Below, piece by piece: positions 37,501 through 44,885 of a stretch of 64,000 nucleotides of DNA. The notes under the pieces are model-generated. The model worked only from the letters and a program-made list of their open reading frames with translations. It was not told where the DNA came from and did not search any database. The DNA is from Corynebacterium timonense (lineage in GTDB: Bacteria; Actinomycetota; Actinomycetes; Mycobacteriales; Mycobacteriaceae). The stretch lies in contig NZ_LT629765.1 in NCBI RefSeq assembly GCF_900105305.1, positions 248,001-312,000 of the forward strand, given 5' to 3'. The position numbers were made by a program, and so were the translations under genes. Each line of letters opens with the position of its first letter. The first letter of the stretch is position 1.

Positions 37501-40011
37501 TTCTGCGCCGAGTTCGCGGAACTGCTCACGCACCGCCGGGGCCATGGAATCAACCATGATCGTCTTGTCGTCCGGCACGCTCTTGATGGAGTCTCCGAGC
37601 TGGTTGAACGCGACGCGGGTCTGGTCGATGACCTTGTCGATGCCAGCGAGTTGGTCGGCCCGGATTTTGCCCTGCGCGTTCTCCATCTCCCCGGCGGCAC
37701 CGGCCACACCGTCTTTCAGGCCACGGGCTTTCTCCGTGGCCTTCTCCACCTTCTCCGTCCACATGTTGAGCTCACCGTCGCCGCCCATGATGTCGGACAG
37801 TTTCCGCTGCGCTTCTTGGTTGCCGTTGACAGCGTCGGTGAGCAGGTCAAGGGACACACCGGCTTCGGCGTACCGCCCGGCGTGTTTCTGCCAGGTGTCG
37901 CTGCCTTCAATCGCTGCGCGGGTCGCGGCACCAGTGGCATCGGCGACCTGTTGCATGGCTGTTTTGTTGCCGTTCATCGCGGCCACAACCGTCTCGGAGG
38001 ACACTCCCAGCTGGTTGGCTGTTTCAATCCAGCCAGATTCCTCTGCTCGCTTGCGTTGCAGTTCGTTCGTCTGCGACGTGATAGCACCCGTGGTTTGGTC
38101 GAGGGAGTCCTTCAACTGTGCCTGCTGCTGTTGGTGCTGTTCCTCAGCCTGCTTTGCCTCCATGTGCTTGTTGGCGAGGAAAGACACTGCCCCAGCTGCT
38201 GCGGTGAACGCCAAGCCCCACGGCCCACCCAAAAACCCCATAAGCCCACCGGCTGCTGTTTTAATGCCGTTGAAACCGACTTCCATCATGCCGCGTGTGG
38301 TGCCTGCGAAGCCTGCGGCTGTGGCTTGCATGCCGACGAGTCTGCCCTTCCACTCGGCGTCCATGGCGCGGCTGGTGGCCATGGTGGACAGGTGGGCGGA
38401 TTGTATGCTGGCGGCGTAGGCGCGTTCTGCTGCTGCGGTGGCGGCGAGGTCAGCACGTCGTTGACGCAGAAGAGATGATGCGTCAGCGCCAGATACCCTG
38501 GCTGTCGCCCACGCCGAAGCCAGTTGAGTGCGCACAGTGGTGGCGTAGTTGCGGACGCTGCCAGCCCCGGACGCCATTTTCGTGTTCAGGTCTAGGGTGT
38601 GCGTTGCCATGGCAGCCAGCCCCGCGATGAGCATGGGGGTGGGCACGGCTCGGATAGCGCCGCCGACGCCTTCAATGGCGGGGCCGAGGAGGTCAAGACC
38701 GCCGGCGACTGCACCCAACGTGGATTCGAGGGGGCCGGAAAACTGGTCGTAGAGGGTGATGGCGAGTTCTTCGGCGCTGTTTTCCACGGCTTCGATCGCG
38801 CCGGGCAGGCCGTGGGTTTTCGCCGCTGCAACGTCTGCTGCTGCGCCGGTGCGCTCCACAGCGGCGCGCATCTGGTCGAACCCGGAGGAGCCGTCTGTGG
38901 CGGCAATACCAGCAAGACGCATAGCGTCGTACCCGAAGAGGGTGGCGGTGGCGGCCTGGTACTGCGCATCCGACATGCGGCCCGCCGCGTCCCCCAGCTG
39001 CTCCATGAGAGAGTGCATGCCAACGAACTTGCCGTTAGCGTCGTAGACGGTCAGGCCCAGTTCCTGGATGGCGGCTTGGGCGGGCCCGCCCTGGTCCGTC
39101 AGGGACAGCAGCGCGGACTTCAGCAGGGTACCGGCATCCGAGCCAGTGATGCCCGCGTTCGCGAACATGCCCAAGGCGGCGGCGGTGTCCTCAAGCGATA
39201 GTCCGAATTGGTGGGCGACGGCACCGGACTGCTGTAGACCGGCCGCGATGTCGGTCATTTCCGCCGTCGACGCGTTCGCCGCGTTCGCTAGGATGTCAGC
39301 TGCCTTAGCGGCGTAGTCTGCTTGCAGCCCGAAGCTGTTGAGTGCCTGGGCCTGAATCGTCGCCGCCGTTCCAGCATCTACCTGGGCGGCGGCCGCTAGT
39401 TGCAGTGTCCCCTTCGCCGCTTGCATCGCCTGGTCAACGTCGAAACCGCCCTTCGCCAGCTCGGACATGGCCAGAGCGGCGTCGGATGCGGAGGTGGCGG
39501 CGAGGGAGTTGTCGTTACCCAGTTCGCGGGCGCGCTGGGACACCGCCGCGAGCTGGGTTTCCGTCGCCCCCGACACGGCGCGCACCGTGTTGATCTGATT
39601 CGTGAACTCGTTGCCGAGATTCATGGCCTCCTGGAAAGCGGCGGCGACTCCGGCACCAGCGGCCGCCAGGCCGACGAGCGGGGCGACGTTGCCCAAACCG
39701 GACAGCACCCCGGACAGTTTCTGCCCGCTGCCCGCGGCGTTCTCCAGCTCCTCCGCGGGCTGACCCGACACACGCAGGCCCCCACCGGCCCGGCCCGCCT
39801 CCTGCATGTCCCGCCCCAACTGCTGGGCGGACTTCGACGCGGAGCGCAACTTCTCCTCACCCTCCGGGGTGATGCTCATCTTCGTGGAGGAAACCCGGTC
39901 GGCTTCCTTCTTCACGTCGTTGAGGTCACGCTTAACCTTGTTGAGCTCGCCCGCGACACCAGCCGCGTCGACGCGAACTTTCGCGTGCAGGGTACCGACG
40001 TCAAGCGACAT
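34513..40011 (-). CDS. tape measure protein with NlpC/P60 and lysozyme-like domains
   Basis: At 1832 residues this is the largest gene of the window. The N-terminal third has the TP901-type tape-measure core (ANAGITGSDAGTLLKSALLS near residue 290) and there is a hydrophobic stretch near 580-615. Residues about 840-1050 hold a run of about 35-40-residue repeats with the pattern LGIxTxTLPxGxVxIxD. An NlpC/P60 domain is at about 1195-1320 (YIFGGWSKAGVDCSG with catalytic Cys, GGHTAMQLDNG with His). A lysozyme-like helical domain is at about 1545-1670 (ATALVESDLKV, SVGLFQQR). It sets tail length and should open peptidoglycan during infection. Confidence 0.92.
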   Translation of the reverse strand: MSLDVGTLHAKVRVDAAGVAGELNKVKRDLNDVKKEADRVSSTKMSITPEGEEKLRSASKSAQQLGRDMQEAGRAGGGLRVSGQPAEELENAAGSGQKLSGVLSGLGNVAPLVGLAAAGAGVAAAFQEAMNLGNEFTNQINTVRAVSGATETQLAAVSQRARELGNDNSLAATSASDAALAMSELAKGGFDVDQAMQAAKGTLQLAAAAQVDAGTAATIQAQALNSFGLQADYAAKAADILANAANASTAEMTDIAAGLQQSGAVAHQFGLSLEDTAAALGMFANAGITGSDAGTLLKSALLSLTDQGGPAQAAIQELGLTVYDANGKFVGMHSLMEQLGDAAGRMSDAQYQAATATLFGYDAMRLAGIAATDGSSGFDQMRAAVERTGAAADVAAAKTHGLPGAIEAVENSAEELAITLYDQFSGPLESTLGAVAGGLDLLGPAIEGVGGAIRAVPTPMLIAGLAAMATHTLDLNTKMASGAGSVRNYATTVRTQLASAWATARVSGADASSLLRQRRADLAATAAAERAYAASIQSAHLSTMATSRAMDAEWKGRLVGMQATAAGFAGTTRGMMEVGFNGIKTAAGGLMGFLGGPWGLAFTAAAGAVSFLANKHMEAKQAEEQHQQQQAQLKDSLDQTTGAITSQTNELQRKRAEESGWIETANQLGVSSETVVAAMNGNKTAMQQVADATGAATRAAIEGSDTWQKHAGRYAEAGVSLDLLTDAVNGNQEAQRKLSDIMGGDGELNMWTEKVEKATEKARGLKDGVAGAAGEMENAQGKIRADQLAGIDKVIDQTRVAFNQLGDSIKSVPDDKTIMVDSMAPAVREQFRELGAEVEEGANGQVKLTFPDGMNIMAMLDEIGAKATRMPDGRVNLSDNTPEVKQRLIDLGLATQNPVTGEVTLKDNLSELLNKQLDLKAAVQNPITGQLHVNDNVSFVRTALTELGIQTQTLPSGSVRIADDTPKVRSALQQLGIQTVTLPGGHVAITDTTGENLANLASLGVATQALPPGHVAISDTSPENMARLKELGIKTTTLPNGQVIVTDNANETANHIRNVLAPQAVNTFSEHVVNITRRITDIFSRGDAEGGVYNGRQEAVAFADGGTTRALDQAMAGPRKEPAHRATITTSGTYRVHGESETGGEAYIPLAESKRDRSTRILNAVATRFGYNLVTNDGQAIALADGGIVPGAAVEKKLAYMHGTPYIFGGWSKAGVDCSGAISLGVNAILGLDEWDSRTATASEGSWLSRKNFRRGRGASGDTRVAFLNGGPGGGHTAMQLDNGTYIESGGNTGGGFTIGGKAGPLEGRGFTDWYYLPGAHPLAPGEGLDYFDALDGAVGQTGPRPAAFSPATPTRSEAYGASLATTPDTDPQRELNDGAGTLIKDGSVLELAAAIYAKQTGTVMDDDIVSWGQAIGLYSELSEKSGQRTGKDADKLARSIASKSESLDDKRDTLPLAEEDLRIAKMKRDETRSNSKATDSQKAAADQRVAKAEDRVAKLQREIEALEREVAEQETALNALDADVLVPTEGLERVSGTTGNTYADAIIQEGRRRGITDRGIKIALATALVESDLKVYANPADPASMQMPHDAVGYDHDSVGLFQQRANGAWGTTADRMSPERSAGMFYDALVKENYNVGDPGAHAQRVQRSAFPGRYAERMAEAERLLQQYSSTGTPMQVTAMANGGILGNARQASINEGSAVLWAEAGPEAYIPLSSNKKARSLEIWAETGKRLGVDVMSMLNLVGAALPGLIEGKLDFSTGASTSLGSLGLNMDAASYRTKMGAQQAATNAVGAVFNGPVQINDPRQYLKGQLDNAARQLNQAIGSVMLK

Positions 40012-40471
40012 TCTTATCCTCCGTGGTGTAGTGGTGGATCACAGCCCTGTGCAGGCGTGACGGCTGGGTAATCAGGTCATTGATGCGGGTGCGCAGCCAC
40101 CGCCACGAGCGATGCTCCAACACCCCCGACTCGACGTCGATGTTGAACTTTTCGTGGAGGTCGCACTCGATGTCGGCCCACTGGTCGAGGATGAACGTCC
40201 ACTCCACCCGCACCGGCTCCTCCGCCTCGTCGGGTTTCGTGGCTGGGGCGGCGTACCAGTCGCGCACCCCTGTGTCCGGGTTGTAGGGGCCTCCGCCCGG
40301 GTCGCGGGGCCCGTACGCGCCCGGCCGCGGATCGTATGGGCCGTATGGGCCGTCTAGGAGGCCCGCTTCTTCGGCATCGCCGCCGGTGTCGGGGCCGCCT
40401 GCTGTTCCTCCTGCTCCGCCGTGTGCTGAATCCAGCCCATCGTCGCCTCCGGCACGAGGGGCTCCAGCTCT
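40001..40471 (-). CDS. -1 frameshift extension of tail assembly chaperone (gpGT-like)
   Basis: This frame is entered by -1 slippage at 40471-40477 and adds about 156 residues to the first 118, giving a fusion of about 274. It starts with a Gly/Pro-rich linker (GPYGPYDPRPGAYGP), then a helical domain (ECDLHEKFNIDVESGVLEHRSWRWLR). It overlaps the tape-measure start by 11 bp. No convincing start codon of its own exists: the only candidate GTG at 40492 lies inside the first gene. Confidence 0.82.
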   Translation of the reverse strand, partial: RAGAPRAGGDDGLDSAHGGAGGTAGGPDTGGDAEEAGLLDGPYGPYDPRPGAYGPRDPGGGPYNPDTGVRDWYAAPATKPDEAEEPVRVEWTFILDQWADIECDLHEKFNIDVESGVLEHRSWRWLRTRINDLITQPSRLHRAVIHHYTTEDKNVA

Positions 40472-40824
40472 TTTCCCAGGCGGTTTTCCCACCAGTACTC
40501 GCCGAACGTCTCACCAACCGCGTAGTGGGCGATTGCGGTGTTCGCCACGTGGTACACCTCGTCGAGGGGAACCCCGTCGCCGGTGAGTTCGTCCCACAGG
40601 CCGCCCGACATGGTGTCCGTCGCCTCGTCATAGGTGGAGCCGAGGACCATCGCGATCATCTCGATGTTGGCGCGGCCCGACACGGTCATGTTCGCTGAAT
40701 CGGGGGAGAGGACGTACGCCTTCAGCCGCAGGCCGTCCTTCGCGTTGGGGGCCTTGACCGTGTAGGTTTTCCCGCCGATCGGGAGGTGCAGGTGGGGGTC
40801 GTGGAACTCTCGAAGGTCTTTCAC
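40354..40824 (-). CDS. tail assembly chaperone, zero-frame product (gpG-like)
   Basis: This encodes 156 residues, beginning MKDLREFHDPHLHLPIGGKTY, typical of actinophage tail chaperones. It lies between major tail protein and tape measure, the universal place for this gene. It contains an in-phase G-GGA-AAA slippery site at codons 117-118 (40471-40477), so some ribosomes shift into the -1 frame and make the longer product. It keeps the tape measure soluble while the tail tube is assembled. Confidence 0.88.
   Translation of the reverse strand: MKDLREFHDPHLHLPIGGKTYTVKAPNAKDGLRLKAYVLSPDSANMTVSGRANIEMIAMVLGSTYDEATDTMSGGLWDELTGDGVPLDEVYHVANTAIAHYAVGETFGEYWWENRLGKELEPLVPEATMGWIQHTAEQEEQQAAPTPAAMPKKRAS
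40471..40477 (-). other. programmed -1 ribosomal frameshift site GGGAAAA
   Basis: Read on the minus strand, the heptamer is in the phase G-GGA-AAA of the zero frame, the canonical X-XXY-YYZ form, and shifts to GGG-AAA-A. A second GGGAAAA 13 bp upstream (40484-40490) is in the wrong phase. No other in-phase site was seen in the overlap. Confidence 0.85.
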
Positions 40825-40846
40825 GCGGGTCTCCAGAGATGAGTGA

Positions 40847-40886
40847 GGGCGGGCCTTAACACCCGTGAAGGTGTCACCGCCCGCCC
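40847..40886 (-). terminator. strong hairpin downstream of the major tail gene
   Basis: GGGCGGG (40847-40853) pairs with CCCGCCC (40880-40886), with an inner ACACC/GGTGT stem. It follows the major tail protein stop by about 20 bp. There is no T-run. It could lower read-through into the chaperone genes or protect the 3' end of the abundant tail-protein mRNA. Confidence 0.5.
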
Positions 40887-40907
40887 GTTGTCCGGCCTGC
40901 CTACTGG

Positions 40908-41453
40908 CTAGCCGGTGCTGATGGTGGAACCGCCCGGGGCCGCCTTCGGGACGGACGCCGCGTTCGGCGACTCCACCGGCTTGATGTCGAGCGGCTTACC
41001 GCGGGACATCAACGTAAAGGAGAACTGGTCAAGGTCCTCGTTACCGCCGTCGTTGTCCTCCCACTCGACGGAGAACGCGGACTCGTAGCCCTCGTCGACA
41101 CCGTCGGTGCGCCATGCGCGGGCCTTGACCACGTTACGCAGGCCCATCTGACGGCCCACCTCGCGGAGGATTTCCTGGCCCTTGTCCTGGGTGAACTTGT
41201 CGCCGGCGAGCTCGCCCTTGCGGAATCCCTCACCCTCGAACGTGAGCTGGAGGGCGGTGGCGATCTGGGACTTGAAACCCTCCGAGTTGATGTCGGAGTC
41301 GTCCTTCATCGTGGCGGAGGTCTTGGGGGAGAACTTGGACAGGCCGCGGACGAAGACCCAGTCTTCGGAGTTGGGGGCCTGGACCTGGAGGGCCCAGTCG
41401 CGTGCGAGGGTGGATGCGAGGTCTGCGGCGGGTGCCTTGGCTACGGTTGCCAT
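40908..41453 (-). CDS. major tail (tube) protein
   Basis: This encodes 181 residues of mostly beta structure: DWALQVQAPNSEDWVFVRGLSKFSP, then an acidic SATMKDDSDINSEGF and LTFEGEGF. This is the typical N-terminal layout of actinophage tail-tube proteins. It lies between the tail terminator and the chaperones, as expected. It polymerises into the tail tube and is made in large amounts. A strong hairpin follows the gene. Confidence 0.85.
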   Translation of the reverse strand: MATVAKAPAADLASTLARDWALQVQAPNSEDWVFVRGLSKFSPKTSATMKDDSDINSEGFKSQIATALQLTFEGEGFRKGELAGDKFTQDKGQEILREVGRQMGLRNVVKARAWRTDGVDEGYESAFSVEWEDNDGGNEDLDQFSFTLMSRGKPLDIKPVESPNAASVPKAAPGGSTISTG

Positions 41454-41456
41454 TGG

Positions 41457-41897
41457 TTAATCTCCTTGCGGATTGAGGGTGAAGGTGTAGGAGTCGGCCC
41501 GCGTCCAGCGGCCCTGGGTGTCCTGTTCCTCCGGTCCTCGGAGGTGACGGGTGCAGGCTAGGACCGTGGTGGAGTTGTCCAGGTCGAAATGGGTTTGGCC
41601 GTGGAAGTCCTTGTAGATGCGGTCGAGGATGCGCCCGGGAGTGTGGGGGTGCTTGTCGCCGCGGGCCCGGAATTGGACGAGGAGGGCGGGGGTTTCGGTG
41701 GTGCGGTCGAGGGTGTCGCGCTGGCCGTACTGGTTGACGGTGATGGCGTAGCCAGCTTCGTCGGGGATGAGGCCGAAGTAGATGGCGGGTGGGGTGTAGG
41801 TCTTGTAGACGCCGCGGATGTTGAACTGGCCGATGCCGAGGTTGGCGAGTTCGTTGGCGAGGTCGGGAAGGAAGTCGGGGAATGTTGGGGGTGTCAC
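41457..41897 (-). CDS. tail terminator protein
   Basis: The product has 146 residues. A small alpha/beta protein (FPDFLPDLANELANLGIG; TPALLVQFRARGDKHPHTPGRILDRIYKDFHG) just upstream of the major tail gene fits the tail-terminator family, which caps the tail tube and joins it to the head. It overlaps the previous gene by 4 bp. Assignment rests on fold pattern and gene order. Confidence 0.72.
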   Translation of the reverse strand: MTPPTFPDFLPDLANELANLGIGQFNIRGVYKTYTPPAIYFGLIPDEAGYAITVNQYGQRDTLDRTTETPALLVQFRARGDKHPHTPGRILDRIYKDFHGQTHFDLDNSTTVLACTRHLRGPEEQDTQGRWTRADSYTFTLNPQGD

Positions 41898-42232
41898 TTC
41901 ATGGCCTTCCTGATTTCGTCGACGAGCACACTCCGGACTTGTGCGGCGGTGGCGTTGACGGCGTTTTCGAGGAACTTCGCCTCACCACCCCCGGGGTGCT
42001 GCCAGCCGATCTCTTCGTGTTGGCGGGCGGCGTAGGGGGTGTTGTAAGACACGGCGGCCGTGCCGCGGTTGTCGGAGGTGACCTTCATGCTTGCGCGCAG
42101 GGTGCCGGTGTCGACGGGGGTTCGCTGCACCGCTTCATCACCCAGGATTTCTGCCCCGGCGATGGCGGCGTTCGCGGCGGCGCGTTCGATACTGCGGGCG
42201 ATCGCGTCACCCTTCCAGTCCAGTTCAGCCAT
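41894..42232 (-). CDS. HK97 gp10-like head-tail connector/minor capsid protein
   Basis: This encodes 112 residues starting MAELDWKGDAIARSIERAAA, with VQRTPVDTGTLRASMKV near residue 35. That TPVDTGxLR segment is the hallmark of the HK97 gp10 family. It is followed by the conserved YAARQHEEIGWQHPGGG region. Start 42232 is taken because only this Met precedes the family-like N-terminus. It overlaps both neighbours by a few bases. Confidence 0.82.
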   Translation of the reverse strand: MAELDWKGDAIARSIERAAANAAIAGAEILGDEAVQRTPVDTGTLRASMKVTSDNRGTAAVSYNTPYAARQHEEIGWQHPGGGEAKFLENAVNATAAQVRSVLVDEIRKAMK

Positions 42233-42599
42233 AGGGCCCGGCACCTCCTGTCGGCGTGGTGGGGACGTCGCAGACGAAGCGTTGGTGGTTGGGTAGGTTG
42301 AGCTCCGCACCGTGGTGGACGCTTTTCGCGATGATTTGCCACGGGCCCTGTTCGAACGGTTCCGGCAGGGTGAGGGTGTCCCCGCGTTCCGCCACGACAC
42401 GCAGCGGGGCGTACACCACCGTCTCCGTCGTGGTCACCTGCCCCTGCGGGGTGTCGTCGCGGCGCACGTTCTGCCGCACGTGGCACTTCACCGGCACACC
42501 CTCCCCGGCACTATCACCGTAGGGGGACGCTCCGGAGCCGACGTTGAAGACCACCTCGTGGTGGAACCACTCGTCCGCCAGGTCGTCTACAACACCCAC
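42225..42599 (-). CDS. head completion/stopper-like protein
   Basis: The product has 124 residues (VGVVDDLADEWFHHEVVF at the start), beta-rich, with TLTLPEPFEQGPWQII and FVCDVPT near the end. It lies between the adaptor and the gp10-like gene, the usual place for the head-tail stopper. The GTG at 42599 is chosen, overlapping the upstream stop by 13 bp; a GTG at 42608 is also possible. Function is by position. Confidence 0.62.
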   Translation of the reverse strand: MGVVDDLADEWFHHEVVFNVGSGASPYGDSAGEGVPVKCHVRQNVRRDDTPQGQVTTTETVVYAPLRVVAERGDTLTLPEPFEQGPWQIIAKSVHHGAELNLPNHQRFVCDVPTTPTGGAGPYG

Positions 42600-42994
42600 G
42601 GTTGCCACCCCACCAGGTCGGCGCCCTCCAGGATGGTCAGCGCGGTCGGGCACAGCTCGGTCGCCGCCACAGCCCGTGACTCCACCACCGACGCCGTCTC
42701 GTAGGACACGCTCGCGTCCCCGATGGATGAGGAGGACACGGGACCGCGTGTGTCGTGCTTGCCGGGCTCCACTCCGTTCTGCACCCACACCAGCACCTGC
42801 TCACATGTGGCGTCACGCAGCGCGTCCGCAACGTCAGGGTCGGTGGGAAGGCCCGCGGGGGACACGTCGAACTGGGCGCGGCGTACCGCCTCCTTCACCC
42901 ACGACGACGCCAGCATGAGAAGCCGGTCCACGTTGTCGGGGGCGGTCATGTCGGCATAACGCTCGAACTCATCCTCGGTGGCGAAAAGCAGCAC
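42587..42994 (-). CDS. head-tail connector (adaptor) protein
   Basis: This encodes 135 residues, mainly helical at the start (ATEDEFERYADM, NVDRLLMLASSWVKEAVRRAQF), then DPDVADALRDATCEQVLVWVQNG. It resembles HK97 gp6/SPP1 gp15-type adaptors that bind the portal. It is the first gene after the capsid gene, as expected. Confidence 0.72.
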   Translation of the reverse strand: MLLFATEDEFERYADMTAPDNVDRLLMLASSWVKEAVRRAQFDVSPAGLPTDPDVADALRDATCEQVLVWVQNGVEPGKHDTRGPVSSSSIGDASVSYETASVVESRAVAATELCPTALTILEGADLVGWQPWVL

Positions 42995-43029
42995 TCGTTT
43001 TCTCCTGCTAGTGCGACGAAAGAGGGGCC

Positions 43030-43052
43030 GGGGCTGTTAAACCACCAGCCCC
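43030..43052 (-). terminator. hairpin downstream of the capsid gene
   Basis: GGGGCTG (43030-43036) and CAGCCCC (43046-43052) form a perfect 7-bp stem with a 9-nt loop about 17 bp after the capsid stop. No U-run follows, so partial termination or mRNA stabilisation is more likely than full termination. Confidence 0.5.
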
Positions 43053-43068
43053 CTCACGTGTCATCCGA

Positions 43069-43956
43069 CTAGGCTGCCGTGGCAGCCTTCGGGGCGGTGA
43101 TCTTCACCTCTGCGGTGGCGATACCCTCCGGGCGCGTAACCGCGGCGCCGTAGACGTTCAGGCCACGCACAATGTCACCGAAGTGCGACGGGTCGCGCAG
43201 CGCCTCCGTCTCCACAAGCTGGGAAGCGAACGCGAACGCATCCGGCACACCAGCGATGGCGACCTCGCGGCCCGACACGACCGGCACGTTGTTGGACACC
43301 AGCACGTCGAAACCGACGGCGCGGCCCACGATGCCGTTGCGCAGACCCTCCGCATCACCGGACGCGTCCACACGGGTGAAGCGCGGGTCCATCAACAGCG
43401 CGGAGTAGGTGCCCGGGCCGACCACAACGTAGCGGCCGGTGGTCGGCACGGACTGGCGGTTAAGCTTCTCGGACAGCTTCACCAGCACCTTAAACGCGGA
43501 ATGCTCCGCTCCAGCCTTCGCCGGGTCATCATCGATGACCTCGACGGTGCCGAGCTTGTTCGCCGCGAGCACGCCGTCCTTCAGCAGGCCAGACAGGTAG
43601 GTGTCGGCGTTGTCGCGCAGCTCGATACCGGCGGAGCGGGTCGCCGGGCCCTGGAGGTCACCCGACGCCTGCACCTTGTCGACGTCGTGGACACGGAACG
43701 CGAAGTACTTGCCCTGGTCGATGTTGAGCTTCGTGGAGGTGGTGGACAGTTCCTCCACCTCGATCGGGGTGCCCTTGGTGTAGTCACGCACGGTGGGGGC
43801 AGACAGATAGTTGATGTGGACGGTGTCACCGATGCCGGTGATCTGGCCCATCCATGCGTTGGAGGCGATGGAGGGCTGGCCGAAGATGAGGTTCTTTTCG
43901 TACGGCTCCTGGATGGCCGCGTTCCAAATCTCGGGGATGAAGGTCTTGACAGACAT
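43069..43956 (-). CDS. major capsid protein
   Basis: This encodes 295 residues. The N-terminus SVKTFIPEIWNAAIQEPYEKNLIFG and the sequence DTVHINYLSAPTVRDY, with KYFAFRVHDVDKVQ, match the P22-type/HK97-fold coat proteins common in actinophages. It follows the scaffold gene by 9 bp. There is no N-terminal delta domain, consistent with a separate scaffold. A hairpin follows the gene. Confidence 0.87.
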   Translation of the reverse strand: MSVKTFIPEIWNAAIQEPYEKNLIFGQPSIASNAWMGQITGIGDTVHINYLSAPTVRDYTKGTPIEVEELSTTSTKLNIDQGKYFAFRVHDVDKVQASGDLQGPATRSAGIELRDNADTYLSGLLKDGVLAANKLGTVEVIDDDPAKAGAEHSAFKVLVKLSEKLNRQSVPTTGRYVVVGPGTYSALLMDPRFTRVDASGDAEGLRNGIVGRAVGFDVLVSNNVPVVSGREVAIAGVPDAFAFASQLVETEALRDPSHFGDIVRGLNVYGAAVTRPEGIATAEVKITAPKAATAA

Positions 43957-43965
43957 GGTGCTCCT

Positions 43966-44808
43966 TTAGCTTTGCATGAGGTGGTCGAGACGTCCCTCGC
44001 GGACGGCCTTGTTGATGTCTTCGGCGGACATCGTCTTGAGGTCGTCGCGGGTGAGGGGGTCACTGCCGTTGCGGGTTGTGTTGGAGTCGACACCGGACTT
44101 CCCGCGGGTCACCTGGACAAGCTCGGGATTAGCGTCGAGAACACGGTTGACTGCTTCGGACACCTGGTCGGTGAAGTTGTCACTGGTTACGTCTATGTCC
44201 TTGTAGCCGTTGTCCAGGTGGAGGGCGGCTTTGAGGAGGTTGTGGTTGACGCGGCGGTCCCCGATGGCGTCGGCGATGGCGGCGTCTCGCTTGTAGGAGT
44301 GGAGCTGCTCGGTGAGCTCGGTGATCTGCTTTTGCTGTTCGGTGGTCTTGTTGTTGGCGGCTTCGAGGAGTTGCTGGGGGTTGGGTTCCTCGTCGGCGAG
44401 GCCGAGGGCCTTGGCGATGTTGTGGACGAGTTCGTTGCGGGCGGCTTCGGCCTGCTGCTGTTCGCGTTGGGTTGCTTCTTCGGCGGCGGTTTTGGCTTTG
44501 TTGCGGTGCTTGGCGTTTTCGTCGCGGAGGTCGCGCACCATGTTTTGCGCCCACTCGGGGAGGGCGTCGACACTGTTCGGGGCGTCGGTGGCCTGTCCCT
44601 GGTTCTGCTGGGGGGGCATGTTGGCGGGGGTGGGGGTGGCGGTGGCTGCCTGGGTGGCGTTGACGGCCGCGTTCTGCGCGGCGTCGGCGGCGGTGGCGGC
44701 CGCGTTCTGCGCGGCGTCGGCGGCGGTGGCGGCCGCGTTCTGCGCGGCGTCGGCGGCGGTGGCGGCGGCTTGTGCTGTGTCGGTTGTCGCCTGGACGTTG
44801 TCGGACAC
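43966..44808 (-). CDS. capsid scaffolding protein
   Basis: The product has 280 residues, highly charged and helical, as in phage scaffolds. Residues 14-48 are three tandem 11-residue repeats (AATAADAAQNA). A coiled coil runs from about 95 to 175 (RDENAKHRNKAKTAAEE, EQQKQITELTEQLHSY). The C-terminal helix-rich tail (DDLKTMSAEDINKAVREGRLD) is the part that usually binds the coat protein. It lies just upstream of the capsid gene. Confidence 0.83.
   Translation of the reverse strand: MSDNVQATTDTAQAAATAADAAQNAAATAADAAQNAAATAADAAQNAAVNATQAATATPTPANMPPQQNQGQATDAPNSVDALPEWAQNMVRDLRDENAKHRNKAKTAAEEATQREQQQAEAARNELVHNIAKALGLADEEPNPQQLLEAANNKTTEQQKQITELTEQLHSYKRDAAIADAIGDRRVNHNLLKAALHLDNGYKDIDVTSDNFTDQVSEAVNRVLDANPELVQVTRGKSGVDSNTTRNGSDPLTRDDLKTMSAEDINKAVREGRLDHLMQS
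44665..44763 (-). repeat. three 33-bp tandem repeats in the scaffold gene
   Basis: Units begin at 44665, 44698 and 44731 and appear identical. They encode the 11-residue Ala-rich repeat of the scaffold N-terminus. Expansion or loss would stay in frame. Confidence 0.85.
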
Positions 44809-44885
44809 GGGTTCTCCTTGACGTGGGGGTCGGGTTCTCCTGAACAGTCACCGACAAGGCCCGTTGTCCAGTACGATTAGCGCCC

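Noticed and set aside
40484..40490. Second GGGAAAA heptamer upstream of the frameshift site
   Set aside because: Wrong phase relative to the zero frame for -1 slippage.
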